Source: Candidatus Hydrogenedentota bacterium (GTDB lineage Bacteria; Hydrogenedentota; Hydrogenedentia; Hydrogenedentales; SLHB01). Taken from it: DNA of 49,162 bases. The notes under the pieces were generated by a model. That model did no database searches, was not told the origin of the DNA, and saw nothing but the letters and a program-made list of their open reading frames with translations. The DNA lies in NCBI GenBank assembly GCA_020848835.1, contig JADLHJ010000117.1, positions 1 to 49,162 on the forward strand. Reading direction: 5' to 3'. Positions 34,098-42,783 of the stretch are shown here, in pieces (the stretch's first letter is position 1; every line of letters begins with the position of its first letter). Made by a program: the position numbers and the translations under genes.

Positions 34098-34137
34098 ACT
34101 GCAATTTTTGGGCGCGGAAATTTGAGGAGTTTTGCAG

Positions 34138-35232
34138 GTGAAAGCGGTCTTGGCGCTGGAAACCGGGGACGTGTACGAAGGTAACGCCGTGGGCGCGGAG
34201 GGCGAGTCCTACGGCGAGCTTGTGTTCAACACGAGCATGACCGGCTATCAGGAGATTCTCACCGACCCGTCCTATGCCGGTCAGATCGTCACGATGACCT
34301 ATCCGCTGATCGGCAACTATGGCGTGAACCCCGAAGATGTCGAGTCGCGCAAACCCTTCGTCGAAGGTTTCGTCATGCGCGAGTGCTGCCACACGCCGAG
34401 CAATTGGCGCGCAAAGCAGACGCTCCCTGAATACCTGCGCGAGCATAGTATTGTCGCGATTGATGGCGTGGACACGCGCAAGATCACGAAGTTCCTCCGC
34501 ACGAACGGCGCGAAAAAATCGGTGATCAGCACGATCGACTTCGATCACGACAGTCTCGTACAAAAGGCGATCAATTCGCAGGACATGGCCGGCAGCGATT
34601 ATGTGAAGGCCGTGAGCGTAAAAGAACCTTACGAGTGGAATCCAGACTTCAAAGGCAAGTACCGCGTGGTCGCATTCGACTATGGCATTAAATACAACAT
34701 ACTGCGCCTGCTCGAAGCGCACGGCTGTAAAGTTGTCGTGATGCCCGCGACCGCGACCGCGGAACAAACACTCGCGCAAAAGCCGGACGGCATCTTCCTG
34801 TCGAACGGCCCCGGTGACCCGGCGGCGCTACCGTATATCTATCCCACGGTGCAGGCGCTCATGGGAGTGAAGCCCATTTTTGGGATCTGCCTCGGCCATC
34901 AGATTTTGGGGCATGCCTTCGGCGGCACAACGTACAAGTTGAAGTTCGGCCACCGCGGCGGCAATCAGCCCGTGCTCAATCATCACACCGGCGCGGTGGA
35001 AATCAGCGCACAGAACCACGGCTTCGCGGTGGACCCTGATTCGCTCGACAAGAGCAAAGTCGCCATCACGCATGTAAACCTGAATGACGGGTCTGTCGAG
35101 GGTATGGAACACAAAGAACTGCCTATCTTCAGCGTGCAGTACCACCCCGAATCCTCCCCCGGTCCGCACGACAGCCGCTATCTTTTCGAGCGGTTCGTAA
35201 AAATGATGGACGAGGCGAAATCGCGGAACTAG
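34138..35232 (+). CDS. carA: Carbamoyl-phosphate synthase small subunit (glutamine amidotransferase)
   Basis: 364 residues. N-terminal CarA domain (FNTSMTGYQEILTDPSYAGQ split by normal loops, GVDTRKITKFLR) and a C-terminal class I amidotransferase domain. The nucleophile Cys is in FGICLGHQILGHA (about residue 249-261); the His-Glu pair is in YHPESSPGPHD near the end. It releases ammonia from glutamine for carbamoyl phosphate (arginine, pyrimidines). The GTG at 34138 is chosen because GAGGAG sits 8 nt upstream; an in-frame TTG at 34132 is too close to that site. carB is not adjacent. Confidence 0.97.
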   Translation: MKAVLALETGDVYEGNAVGAEGESYGELVFNTSMTGYQEILTDPSYAGQIVTMTYPLIGNYGVNPEDVESRKPFVEGFVMRECCHTPSNWRAKQTLPEYLREHSIVAIDGVDTRKITKFLRTNGAKKSVISTIDFDHDSLVQKAINSQDMAGSDYVKAVSVKEPYEWNPDFKGKYRVVAFDYGIKYNILRLLEAHGCKVVVMPATATAEQTLAQKPDGIFLSNGPGDPAALPYIYPTVQALMGVKPIFGICLGHQILGHAFGGTTYKLKFGHRGGNQPVLNHHTGAVEISAQNHGFAVDPDSLDKSKVAITHVNLNDGSVEGMEHKELPIFSVQYHPESSPGPHDSRYLFERFVKMMDEAKSRN

Positions 35233-35290
35233 GCCTCCGCCTGGGTATGGCAAGTCCGCCGGGATTTGTGCTATTCTCTGACTAGACAAG

Positions 35291-35362
35291 GCCACGCTTC
35301 GCGCGTGGCTACTATCATGTTTACAAGACGCTGCCGGGTCCGCAAGGCGACCGGGTAGCGTC
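35291..35362 (+). other. Two hairpins between carA and the Hsp70-like gene
   Basis: GCCACGC (35291-35297) pairs with GCGTGGC (35303-35309) around a short TTCGC loop. A longer hairpin has outer arms GACGCT (35327-35332) and AGCGTC (35357-35362) with an inner CCGG/CCGG stem. Neither has a T tract. They may be leader structures or a factor-dependent terminator for carA. Confidence 0.35.
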
Positions 35363-35408
35363 ATTCGTCATATTAAGCGCGTTCAACGGTAAGGGTGTTA
35401 CCGCCGAC

Positions 35409-36824
35409 ATGCCTAAGCTACATTGCGGGATAGATTTTGGAACGACCAATTCGAGCATTGCAGTCGTCGATGATAGCGGCTGCGTGCGTGTGCTCGATCT
35501 TGACCCCGAGAACGACAGCCCACGCTCGTTGCCGTCTCTGTTGTACATGGCGCGGGAAGGCGAGACGCTGGTTGGCCGCGCCGCGGCGAATGCGTTTATC
35601 GAGCGCAACGTCGATCGCGAGGTAATCCTCAAGCAGGTCGATCTCGGAATCGAGATTGAAGGTTACGTTGGCTCGGAACCTGACAAATCCGAGGGCTATC
35701 GTCCGCGCGATGATCGCGAGCAGAAGCGCGAAGCATTACGCGCGCGCGCGACGGTCGAAGTAAATTCGCCAGGCCGCCTGTTCCAATCCATCAAGAGCAG
35801 CCTGCGCTACCGCGATTTCAAGGGCACCGAGGTCTTCGGCACGCAGTACCAGATCGAAGAGCTGACTGCAATGATCCTCGCCAAGATCAAAGCGCGCGTG
35901 GATGCTGAGGCGGGCGAGCCGGTCGAAAAAGCGGTCTTTGGCCGACCGGTGCATTTTTCCATGACGCCCGGCGAAGACGACGTTGCCGAAGGCCGCTTGC
36001 GTCGCGCGGCGGGTTTGGTTGGCTTCAAAGAGGTCACCTTCTTCTACGAACCCGTTGCGGCATGTGTTGAGTACGCCGTGCTCACCGATCGCCGCCAGCG
36101 CTTGATGGTCGTCGATATCGGCGGCGGTACCTGTGACATCTGCATCATGGAATTCGGTGGCGGGCACGGTGCTGCGGAACGTCTCGCGGAAAGTAAAATT
36201 CTCGGCGTCGCGGGAGTGCCCATCGCGGGTGACGCGATCGATAAAGAGATTATTCGTGCGAAAGTGTTCCCTTCGCTGGGTAGCCGTTCGCGTTACGGTC
36301 CTTCACAATTGCCCATGCCGATGTATGTCTACAACGCGATCATCGACTGGCAAAATCTGTACAAGCTGAATACCGAAGAAACGATTAACTGGCTCATCGC
36401 GACGGAAGCCAGCTCGACGCAGCCGGAAGGCATTCGGTCGTTGCGCACACTCATCCAGCGCAATTATGGATATCCCTTGGTGCGCAAGGTGGAAGCCGCG
36501 AAAAAGCTACTATCCTATGAATTGGAAGCGGCACTCGAAATTCAGCGGGAAAACCTGAACATCTTTGAGCGTCTGGATCGAGATGAGTTCACGCATATCA
36601 TCGAGCCAACGCTCGACGACATGTTCGCGAGCATCGACGAGGCGGAAAAAATCGCGCAGGTGAAGTCGTCAGAGATTGACTACGTCCTTACCACGGGCGG
36701 CACCAGTCTCATCCCCGCCGTGCGCAACATGCTTGCGCAACGTTTTGGTCAAGAGAAACTGCTGGAGCGCGATACGTTCACGTCGGTGGCAACGGGGTTG
36801 GCGGTCGTTAGCCAGTTTGTCTAA
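35409..36824 (+). CDS. Hsp70-family ATPase without substrate-binding domain (YegD-like)
   Basis: 471 residues, about the size of an Hsp70 nucleotide-binding domain plus insert, with no beta-sandwich substrate domain. Actin-fold nucleotide motifs are present: phosphate-1 GIDFGTTNSSIAV (about 7-19), phosphate-2 MVVDIGGGTCDI (about 235-246) and adenosine loop LTTGGTSLIPAVRNML (about 424-439). It resembles E. coli YegD, whose client is not known. Single gene, downstream of carA. Confidence 0.88.
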   Translation: MPKLHCGIDFGTTNSSIAVVDDSGCVRVLDLDPENDSPRSLPSLLYMAREGETLVGRAAANAFIERNVDREVILKQVDLGIEIEGYVGSEPDKSEGYRPRDDREQKREALRARATVEVNSPGRLFQSIKSSLRYRDFKGTEVFGTQYQIEELTAMILAKIKARVDAEAGEPVEKAVFGRPVHFSMTPGEDDVAEGRLRRAAGLVGFKEVTFFYEPVAACVEYAVLTDRRQRLMVVDIGGGTCDICIMEFGGGHGAAERLAESKILGVAGVPIAGDAIDKEIIRAKVFPSLGSRSRYGPSQLPMPMYVYNAIIDWQNLYKLNTEETINWLIATEASSTQPEGIRSLRTLIQRNYGYPLVRKVEAAKKLLSYELEAALEIQRENLNIFERLDRDEFTHIIEPTLDDMFASIDEAEKIAQVKSSEIDYVLTTGGTSLIPAVRNMLAQRFGQEKLLERDTFTSVATGLAVVSQFV

Positions 36825-36854
36825 TTGGTCGATGGGCGTTGTGATATTCTAGTT

Positions 36855-36884
36855 CAGACCAAATACAAGGTCTGGACTATTATT
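36855..36884 (+). promoter_or_regulatory. Inverted repeat and -10-like element before the DUF4160/DUF2442 pair
   Basis: CAGACC (36855-36860) and GGTCTG (36869-36874) are inverted arms 8 bp apart. They are followed by TATTAT (36879-36884) just before the ATG at 36886. This fits an autoregulatory operator, but a -10 so close to the start would give an almost leaderless mRNA. Confidence 0.35.
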
Positions 36885-36885
36885 T

Positions 36886-37122
36886 ATGCCAACGGTATTG
36901 CGCTCTGGCCCGTACAGATTTTACTTTTTTAGTCACGAACCGAATGAGCCTGCACACATACACATTGATCGTGATGATAAGTCGGCCAAGTTTTGGTTGA
37001 GTCCTGTCAGTTTGTCATCAAATCTAGGATTTAGCGCGCACGAATTACGCGAAATTCGAAATCGTATCGAAACTAATGCATCAATGAGGCTGAGGAAGTG
37101 GATTGAATACTTCGCAACCTAA
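36886..37122 (+). CDS. DUF4160 protein (possible toxin-antitoxin-like pair member)
   Basis: 78 residues matching DUF4160: PTVLRSGPYRFYFFSHEPNEP, AHIHI, SAKFWLSPVSL, then ELREIRNRIETNASMRLRKWIEYF with normal breaks. Proteins of this family are usually encoded just before a DUF2442 gene, as here, and the pair has been suspected to be a toxin-antitoxin-like module; no activity is established. Codon use is more AT-rich than its neighbours, consistent with horizontal acquisition. There is no clear ribosome site. Confidence 0.85.
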   Translation: MPTVLRSGPYRFYFFSHEPNEPAHIHIDRDDKSAKFWLSPVSLSSNLGFSAHELREIRNRIETNASMRLRKWIEYFAT

Positions 37123-37378
37123 GCCGGGCGAGCGCGCCAAACACGTTTCGACGGACGAAGATTACTTAACCGTCGAACTGTTAGACGGTCGTGTAATTTC
37201 AATTCCACTTGTCTGGTATCCGCGCTTATTAAATGCAACACCGGCGCAAAGGGCCAATTGGACCCTTTGCGCCGGCGGGTTTGGTATTCATTGGCCGGAC
37301 ATCGACGAAGATCTAAGCACCGAAGGCTTGCTGCGCGGCGCTCCCGCTCCGAATGCAAGCGCAGCCGCGAGCTTATAG
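37103..37378 (+). CDS. DUF2442 protein
   Basis: 91 residues from a TTG at 37103, overlapping the DUF4160 gene by 20 nt in another frame. DUF2442 features: VELLDGRVISIPLVWYPRLLN, ATPAQRANW and GIHWPDIDEDLSTEGLL. DUF2442 proteins are small and may bind DNA or the partner protein. The coding sequence contains a perfect 13-bp inverted repeat (37241-37253 with 37263-37275), which is described under findings. Confidence 0.85.
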   Translation: MNTSQPKPGERAKHVSTDEDYLTVELLDGRVISIPLVWYPRLLNATPAQRANWTLCAGGFGIHWPDIDEDLSTEGLLRGAPAPNASAAASL

Positions 37379-37390
37379 CCTCAGCGCATA

Positions 37391-38629
37391 TTACATCACT
37401 CCAAGCTGATCCGCTGCCTTACCTTGTGCAATGAGTGAGGTGTAGGTGTCGAGCGACTTCTGCACGGCGGCATCGGTCAGGTCGATGGTCTTTCCATATT
37501 CAGCCGACATGTAAGACGCTTGGCACAGCTTCGTGATTTCTAGGCCGTACTCCCAATTCAGCAACGCGTCCTTGCCCTGCGCGAACGCATGGACAGCGTC
37601 GTCGATTTCATCAACGTAACCGTAAAGGTCAGCTTCATTCGGTTGCACGGTTAGCAGGCCGCGCGTAGCCGTCGCCTTTTCCAGCGCGAGTTCTGCGTTC
37701 GCCACGGCTTCTGCCGCCGCATCGCCGATGAATATTTCCAAAGGCGACTTCAGCGAGTTCACTTCAAACGCGTAGCCCGGTCCAAGGCCGTCCATGAGCA
37801 ATCGCAAGCCCTGCTTGTCGTACATCCACGAGTTCGTGAACTGCGCCTTGACCTTCTGTTTCGTTTCGGGATTCTGGAAGGTCACCATCCCCGTCGCGAA
37901 GTCTTCCGCGGGCGTCTTCGTGTAGTCCACGCCCATGCGCGCAAGCAGTTCCTTGCGATACTTCGGCACGCCCCACTTCAGCAGCGCGACCTCTGCATTC
38001 ACGGAGACGGGCTTGAGGAAGTCCGGCGCCTTACCGTGCGGATTGAGCGCAAACCACGACACCGCGATGCTGTGGCAACCCATGTCGGACAACACGCCGC
38101 CGCCTTGGCGCGTCGGGTCCCAGAACCAGCCTTCGTGCGGGCCCGCGTGTTCTTCCGCGGACCGCGCCAACGCGACAGGTCCCATTTCCTTTGCGACCGG
38201 CGCGAGTTGCGCGAGCGCGTTCTTCACGGCTTTCATGTGGATTTGGTTCTCGAAGTATGCCGTCGGCAACTTCGCTTCTTTCATCAGGCGCACGAGTTCC
38301 TTCGCTTCGGCCACCGTGCGGCCCAAGGGCTTCTCGCACATCACGCCTTTAAGCGCCGCGCCCGCCTTCACCGCGTCGGCGATCTGGCCGACGATATCCA
38401 AGCGCGCGAAGTTTGGTGCAAGTACTGCAACCGCGTCGCTGTTTTTGCACAATTCGGCAATGCTGCTGTAAACCTTGCAGTCGCCGAGGCCATTGCTTTT
38501 CGCATAAGCCGCGAGCTCATCCGCGCCCTTGAGCGCGTACACGCCCGTCAAGTCCGCACCGCGCACGAAGCGCATCGCCGAGGCCTGAAACTTCGCGATG
38601 AACCCAGCGCCAATAAACCCAATTCGCAT
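37391..38629 (-). CDS. Gfo/Idh/MocA family oxidoreductase (cytoplasmic)
   Basis: 412 residues from the ATG at 38629, which has AGGGGGA upstream; no signal peptide, unlike the Tat-exported homologue at 24181. N-terminal Rossmann fold (MRIGFIGAGFIAKFQASAM), the EKPLGR motif with the catalytic Lys (near residue 101), and GGGVLSDMGCHSIAVSW with the conserved Asp and His. A likely NAD(P)-dependent sugar or inositol dehydrogenase; the substrate is undetermined. Divergent from the symporter genes (183-bp gap), convergent with the DUF2442 gene. Confidence 0.9.
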   Translation of the reverse strand: MRIGFIGAGFIAKFQASAMRFVRGADLTGVYALKGADELAAYAKSNGLGDCKVYSSIAELCKNSDAVAVLAPNFARLDIVGQIADAVKAGAALKGVMCEKPLGRTVAEAKELVRLMKEAKLPTAYFENQIHMKAVKNALAQLAPVAKEMGPVALARSAEEHAGPHEGWFWDPTRQGGGVLSDMGCHSIAVSWFALNPHGKAPDFLKPVSVNAEVALLKWGVPKYRKELLARMGVDYTKTPAEDFATGMVTFQNPETKQKVKAQFTNSWMYDKQGLRLLMDGLGPGYAFEVNSLKSPLEIFIGDAAAEAVANAELALEKATATRGLLTVQPNEADLYGYVDEIDDAVHAFAQGKDALLNWEYGLEITKLCQASYMSAEYGKTIDLTDAAVQKSLDTYTSLIAQGKAADQLGVM

Positions 38630-38812
38630 GGTATGTCCCCCTGTAAGTAATGCGCGCGCCGTCCGCATACGGAGCGCAAAATCTATTGAAGTATAGCGAA
38701 TGACCATTTACGCGCACAACGGGAGCGGGAACGGCACACGCAATAAGCTGGACATGCGCGCAAACGCGTTCTATGCTCTGCGAGCACCGCGAAGGAGAGG
38801 TCGCACACCCGC

Positions 38813-40189
38813 ATGGAAAATGTCCTGTACTTCACACCGTTTGCGCTCTACTTGAGCGCTGTCGTTTTGGTAACGCTCACGACGCGCAGCAAGTCGGAGG
38901 ACAACGATTACTTCTTCGCGTCAAAACGGCTCGGCACATTCCAGGCGTTACTGTCGGTCGTATCCTCGGAAACCTCGGTTGCGACGACGGTCGTCTTCCC
39001 CGCCGCGGGATTGATGGGTGGCTACACGCTCTTGTGGCTGCTGCTCGGTTACATCACGGGCCGTACAATCGTCGCGACGTTTTATCTCCGCGCGCTGTAC
39101 GATTCCTCGCGATTGACGATCTACCAAACGATGAGCGGACATCATCGTGTACTCGAAGGCGCCTATCTACTGGCGAAATACATTTCCGGCGGGGCGCGGT
39201 ATTTCATCGGCGGATATGCACTACATCAGTTGCTCGGTGGCCGCACGGAGATTTGGATACTCGTCGTAGCCGTGTGCGTGGCGGGTTATAGTCTCACGGG
39301 GGGCCTGCGCGCAGTCGTGATCATGGACCAAATTCAAAGCGCATTACTCGTGATTACGGGAATTTTTTTGTGTTTCTATTTTTGGCGAATGGTTCCTGCC
39401 GACTCTATGGATACGCCTTCCTTTATTGACGGCGATACTTCGAAGTACACCTTCACGCCCGTCTTGTTTTTAGGCGGCGCAATCCTATCCATCGGCACAC
39501 ACGGCGCCGACCAGGACATGCTGTTGCGCGTACTGGCCACCAAGAGTTTCAGCGACGCGAAACGCTCGCTAATTTTGTCAGGGTTCGTCGCGGCGGGATT
39601 GATCACGTTGTTTCTCACTGTCGGATATTTGCTGCGCTACTCCGGAATGGATGACCTCAATGTGAAATCCCCGCTCGCCGACTACGTGCAGAAGAGCAAC
39701 GTGCCTTTATTGCAAGGGGTGTTTCTCGTGTTACTCGCGGCAGCAGCGATGTCGTCGCTGGACTCGACGATCCACTCCACCGGCGCAATCTGGAAATCGC
39801 TCACCGGTTCGACGCTTGCGGGCCGTTACTTCTCCGCAATGTCGTTGTGCATCATGATCGCCTTCGCGCTGACCTTCTCGATCATCGACGCGCAAAACCG
39901 CCACAAGGATTTCTTCGCGCTGTGCATGGGCTCGATGAACTACGTAAACGCGGGGCTTATTGGCATCTTCACAGTCTTCACTTTTTTCCCGCGCCTGCTC
40001 ACATTTCCAGGCGTGATTGCGTCGTTACTCACCGGTTTTATCGTCACCGCAACAAGTGAGTGGGCTTTCGCAGCGCCTCGCCCCTGGACACAGACGGTAA
40101 TTATCGCGTCCGTCGCCGCTGTCACCGCCTGCACCGCGATGGGTTTGCTATTTCCTAGCAGACCCAAAGACTTGCTCGATATGACCTGA
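38813..40189 (+). CDS. Sodium:solute symporter family protein
   Basis: 458 residues, about 12-13 hydrophobic helices, LeuT-fold SSS family. The N-terminus has the SKSEDNDYFFASKRLG segment typical of SSS transporters between the first two helices, and the Na+-site-containing region SVVSSETSVATTVVFPAAGLMGG. Further SSS features are AGYSLTGGLRAVVIMDQIQ and AAAAMSSLDSTIHSTGA. Substrate unknown; sugar transport is plausible beside Gfo/Idh genes. AAGGAGAGG lies about 12 nt before the ATG. Confidence 0.9.
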   Translation: MENVLYFTPFALYLSAVVLVTLTTRSKSEDNDYFFASKRLGTFQALLSVVSSETSVATTVVFPAAGLMGGYTLLWLLLGYITGRTIVATFYLRALYDSSRLTIYQTMSGHHRVLEGAYLLAKYISGGARYFIGGYALHQLLGGRTEIWILVVAVCVAGYSLTGGLRAVVIMDQIQSALLVITGIFLCFYFWRMVPADSMDTPSFIDGDTSKYTFTPVLFLGGAILSIGTHGADQDMLLRVLATKSFSDAKRSLILSGFVAAGLITLFLTVGYLLRYSGMDDLNVKSPLADYVQKSNVPLLQGVFLVLLAAAAMSSLDSTIHSTGAIWKSLTGSTLAGRYFSAMSLCIMIAFALTFSIIDAQNRHKDFFALCMGSMNYVNAGLIGIFTVFTFFPRLLTFPGVIASLLTGFIVTATSEWAFAAPRPWTQTVIIASVAAVTACTAMGLLFPSRPKDLLDMT

Positions 40190-40254
40190 CCGCACCTTGA
40201 CCCGGTCTTTCCGCGATTGTTAGAGTCTCGTTGGGGTAGCGGAAAGGGGCAGTT

Positions 40255-41874
40255 ATGCTGGGCGAATTCCGTTGGGTCGATTTTGTGGTTCTGGTCATTT
40301 ATTTTGCGTCCCAAGTGGCCATGGGTCCGTACTTTGCGCGCCGCGCGAAGAGTACGGAGAGCTACTTCGTGGGAAACCGGTCTTATCCAGGCTGGCTGCT
40401 GGGCATATCGATGTTCGGCACGTCGATCAGCTCGATCACCTTTGTCGGATACCCAGCCGACGCATTCAAGACCGCGTACCTCCGCTACCTGATCTGCATC
40501 ACACTACCCATCGCGATTCTGGTCGCATCGATTTGGATACTCCCGTTCTTCCGCAGGACGCACATGACCTCTGCCTTCGAGTATCTCGAAAGCCGCTTCG
40601 GCGCTGGCACACGCATGTACGCCGCGTTGATGTTTCTGTTCAGCCAGTGCATCCGCTTGAGTCTCATTCTCTTTCTCGTGTCAACACTGGTCCATGCACT
40701 GACAGGATGGAACACGACGATGTGCATCCTGGTCGGCGGCACGGTAACTGCCTTCTACACCGTGCTCGGCGGAATCGAGGCCGTAATCTGGACCGATTTC
40801 ATCCAGTCAATCGTGTTGACCATCGGCGGCCTGATGATTTTGTTCGCGGTGGTCTACAACATGCCGGGCGGCTTTTCAACGATTTTCAGCGTCGCCGCGG
40901 CGGACGGCAAGTTCATGCTGGGCGATCTGCATCCGGTCACGAAACAGTTGACGCCATCCCCGGTATTTCCGCGTTCGCTGGGCGAGATATGGAACACCAA
41001 GACCGTGGCGATGGTTATTCTCTACGGGTTCTTCAACTGGATGACGGAATACAGCAGCAACCAAAACGTTGTGCAGAAGTATTGCGCCGCCAAAACGATC
41101 AAAGACGCGCGACGCGCAATGTGGATCAATTGCCTGTGCAGTTTGCCGACATGGACCTACTTCATGTTGCTGGGCACGAGCCTGTACGTGTTCTACAAGC
41201 TCAATCCCGATCCGCTTGTGGCGCAGATGTTATCCGGTGAACGGAAGGCGGAAGAGGTCCTGCCCTATTTCGTTAGCACCTACATGTACCAGGGCGTTTC
41301 GGGCATCGTGATTGCCGGCGTGCTCGCTGCGGCAATGTCCTCGCTTTCTTCCAGTATCAACGCCATCTCCGCCGTGAGCGTTACGGACATCTACAAGCGC
41401 CACATGAAAAAGAACGAGACTGACCAGCACTACGTGTGGGTCGCGAAAATGATCTCCCTGGCGAGTTCATTGGTCATGATCGGTGGCGCGTACTGGCTCT
41501 CTTCCGCCGAAAGCATGACGCTGCAAGACACGGCAACAAAGCTGAATTCAATCAGCGCTGGTGGACTCTTAGGGCTGTTTATGCTGGGCTTCCTCACTAT
41601 TCGGGGCGACGGGCGCGCGGTCTTTGTCGGCATTCTGTTTACGCTAATCTTTTCGACGACAATATCCCTGTATGAATTGAAAGTATTCAACGCTGTCTAC
41701 CCCCCGCTTCACGAATACATAAAAACGAATTTCGACACGTACTACACCACGATCCTCGGCAACTTCGTGATGTTCATTACCGGTTACTTCTTCGGAACGC
41801 TGCTGCCGAAGCGCAAACGCGATCTGACCAATCTCACGGTGTGGACGCAGGACAAATCGCAGCCGGCCACATAA
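40255..41874 (+). CDS. Sodium:solute symporter family protein
   Basis: 539 residues, about 13-14 helices, a second SSS transporter 65 nt after the first. Diagnostic parts are AKSTESYFVGNRSYPGWLLGISMFG, FYTVLGGIEAVIWTDFIQS and AAAMSSLSSSINAISAVSVTDIY (normal spacing between them). It belongs to a different SSS branch from the upstream gene, being longer at the C-terminus. AAAGGGG precedes the ATG. The stop is 2 nt before the hemF start, so at least these two are cotranscribed. Confidence 0.9.
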   Translation: MLGEFRWVDFVVLVIYFASQVAMGPYFARRAKSTESYFVGNRSYPGWLLGISMFGTSISSITFVGYPADAFKTAYLRYLICITLPIAILVASIWILPFFRRTHMTSAFEYLESRFGAGTRMYAALMFLFSQCIRLSLILFLVSTLVHALTGWNTTMCILVGGTVTAFYTVLGGIEAVIWTDFIQSIVLTIGGLMILFAVVYNMPGGFSTIFSVAAADGKFMLGDLHPVTKQLTPSPVFPRSLGEIWNTKTVAMVILYGFFNWMTEYSSNQNVVQKYCAAKTIKDARRAMWINCLCSLPTWTYFMLLGTSLYVFYKLNPDPLVAQMLSGERKAEEVLPYFVSTYMYQGVSGIVIAGVLAAAMSSLSSSINAISAVSVTDIYKRHMKKNETDQHYVWVAKMISLASSLVMIGGAYWLSSAESMTLQDTATKLNSISAGGLLGLFMLGFLTIRGDGRAVFVGILFTLIFSTTISLYELKVFNAVYPPLHEYIKTNFDTYYTTILGNFVMFITGYFFGTLLPKRKRDLTNLTVWTQDKSQPAT

Positions 41875-41876
41875 CC

Positions 41877-42758
41877 ATGCCCGCCGCAACCCAAATAGAA
41901 ACGGCCTACCGCGCCGTGCACGACCGCATCAGCGCGTTCCTCGCCGAGCAGGACGGTGCGTCATATCGCGAGGATGCCTGGAACTACGATCGCGGCTCCG
42001 GCGGCGGCGTCACGCGCGTGTGGGAAAACTCCACGCTCATCGAAAAGGGTGGCGTGAACTTCTCCGCCATCCATGGCGAGTCGTTGCCGCAAGCGGCGGC
42101 GACGGCGTTCAAAGTACCTTTCGGCACCCCGTTTTTTGCGACGGGTGTAAGCCTTGTCATCCATCCCCGCAACCCGCACGTGCCCACGATTCATATGAAC
42201 ATTCGCTATTTCGAGGCGGACGATGTGTGGTGGTTTGGCGGTGGAATCGATCTGACGCCCTACGTACCAGTGCGCGAGGAGGCAGCGGCATTTCATGGTG
42301 CATTGAAGGCGCTGTGCGAGCAATGCGGTGAGGACTACGCACATCACAAAAAAACGTGCGACGAATATTTCTGCATCAAACACCGCAACGAGATGCGCGG
42401 GATCGGCGGGATCTTCTTCGATCACCTGCGCACGGTGAAGAACAAGCACCTTGACTTCGCAACAGCGCTCGGCAATGCCTTCAACGACATCTACGCGCCG
42501 CTCATCGCGGCGAACCGCGAGAAGCCATTCACCGAGCGCCAGCGCGAGTTCCAATTGTTCCGCCGCTCGCGCTACGTCGAGTTCAATCTCGTGTACGACC
42601 GCGGCACCTTATTCGGACTCCAGTCGGGTGGAAGGATTGAATCGATCTTGATGTCGCTACCGGCGGTGGCACATTGGCGCTACGATTGGAAGCCTGAACC
42701 CGGCACACCCGAACACGAACTTACCACGGTATTCTTGCAGCCGCACGACTGGGCGTAG
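41877..42758 (+). CDS. hemF: Oxygen-dependent coproporphyrinogen III oxidase
   Basis: 293 residues, soluble. Signature regions: VWENSTLIEKGGVNFSAIHG split normally, HVPTIHMNIRYFE, VWWFGGGIDLTPYVP, GIGGIFFDHL and RYVEFNLVYDRGTLFGLQSGGR. It oxidatively decarboxylates coproporphyrinogen III to protoporphyrinogen IX using O2, so heme can be made aerobically. Start ATG at 41877, 2 nt after the symporter stop, which implies coupling. Confidence 0.97.
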   Translation: MPAATQIETAYRAVHDRISAFLAEQDGASYREDAWNYDRGSGGGVTRVWENSTLIEKGGVNFSAIHGESLPQAAATAFKVPFGTPFFATGVSLVIHPRNPHVPTIHMNIRYFEADDVWWFGGGIDLTPYVPVREEAAAFHGALKALCEQCGEDYAHHKKTCDEYFCIKHRNEMRGIGGIFFDHLRTVKNKHLDFATALGNAFNDIYAPLIAANREKPFTERQREFQLFRRSRYVEFNLVYDRGTLFGLQSGGRIESILMSLPAVAHWRYDWKPEPGTPEHELTTVFLQPHDWA

Positions 42759-42777
42759 CCTCGAATCGCATTCGGCT
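42757..42777. repeat. AGCC..GGCT palindrome between hemF and gpsA
   Basis: AGCC-T-CGAAT (42757-42766) pairs with ATTCGGCT (42770-42777) with one bulged T. It begins within the hemF stop codon. It lies between convergent gene ends, so it may terminate either; T tracts are poor. Related to the GAGCCGA family. Confidence 0.4.
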
Positions 42778-42783
42778 CTCTTC

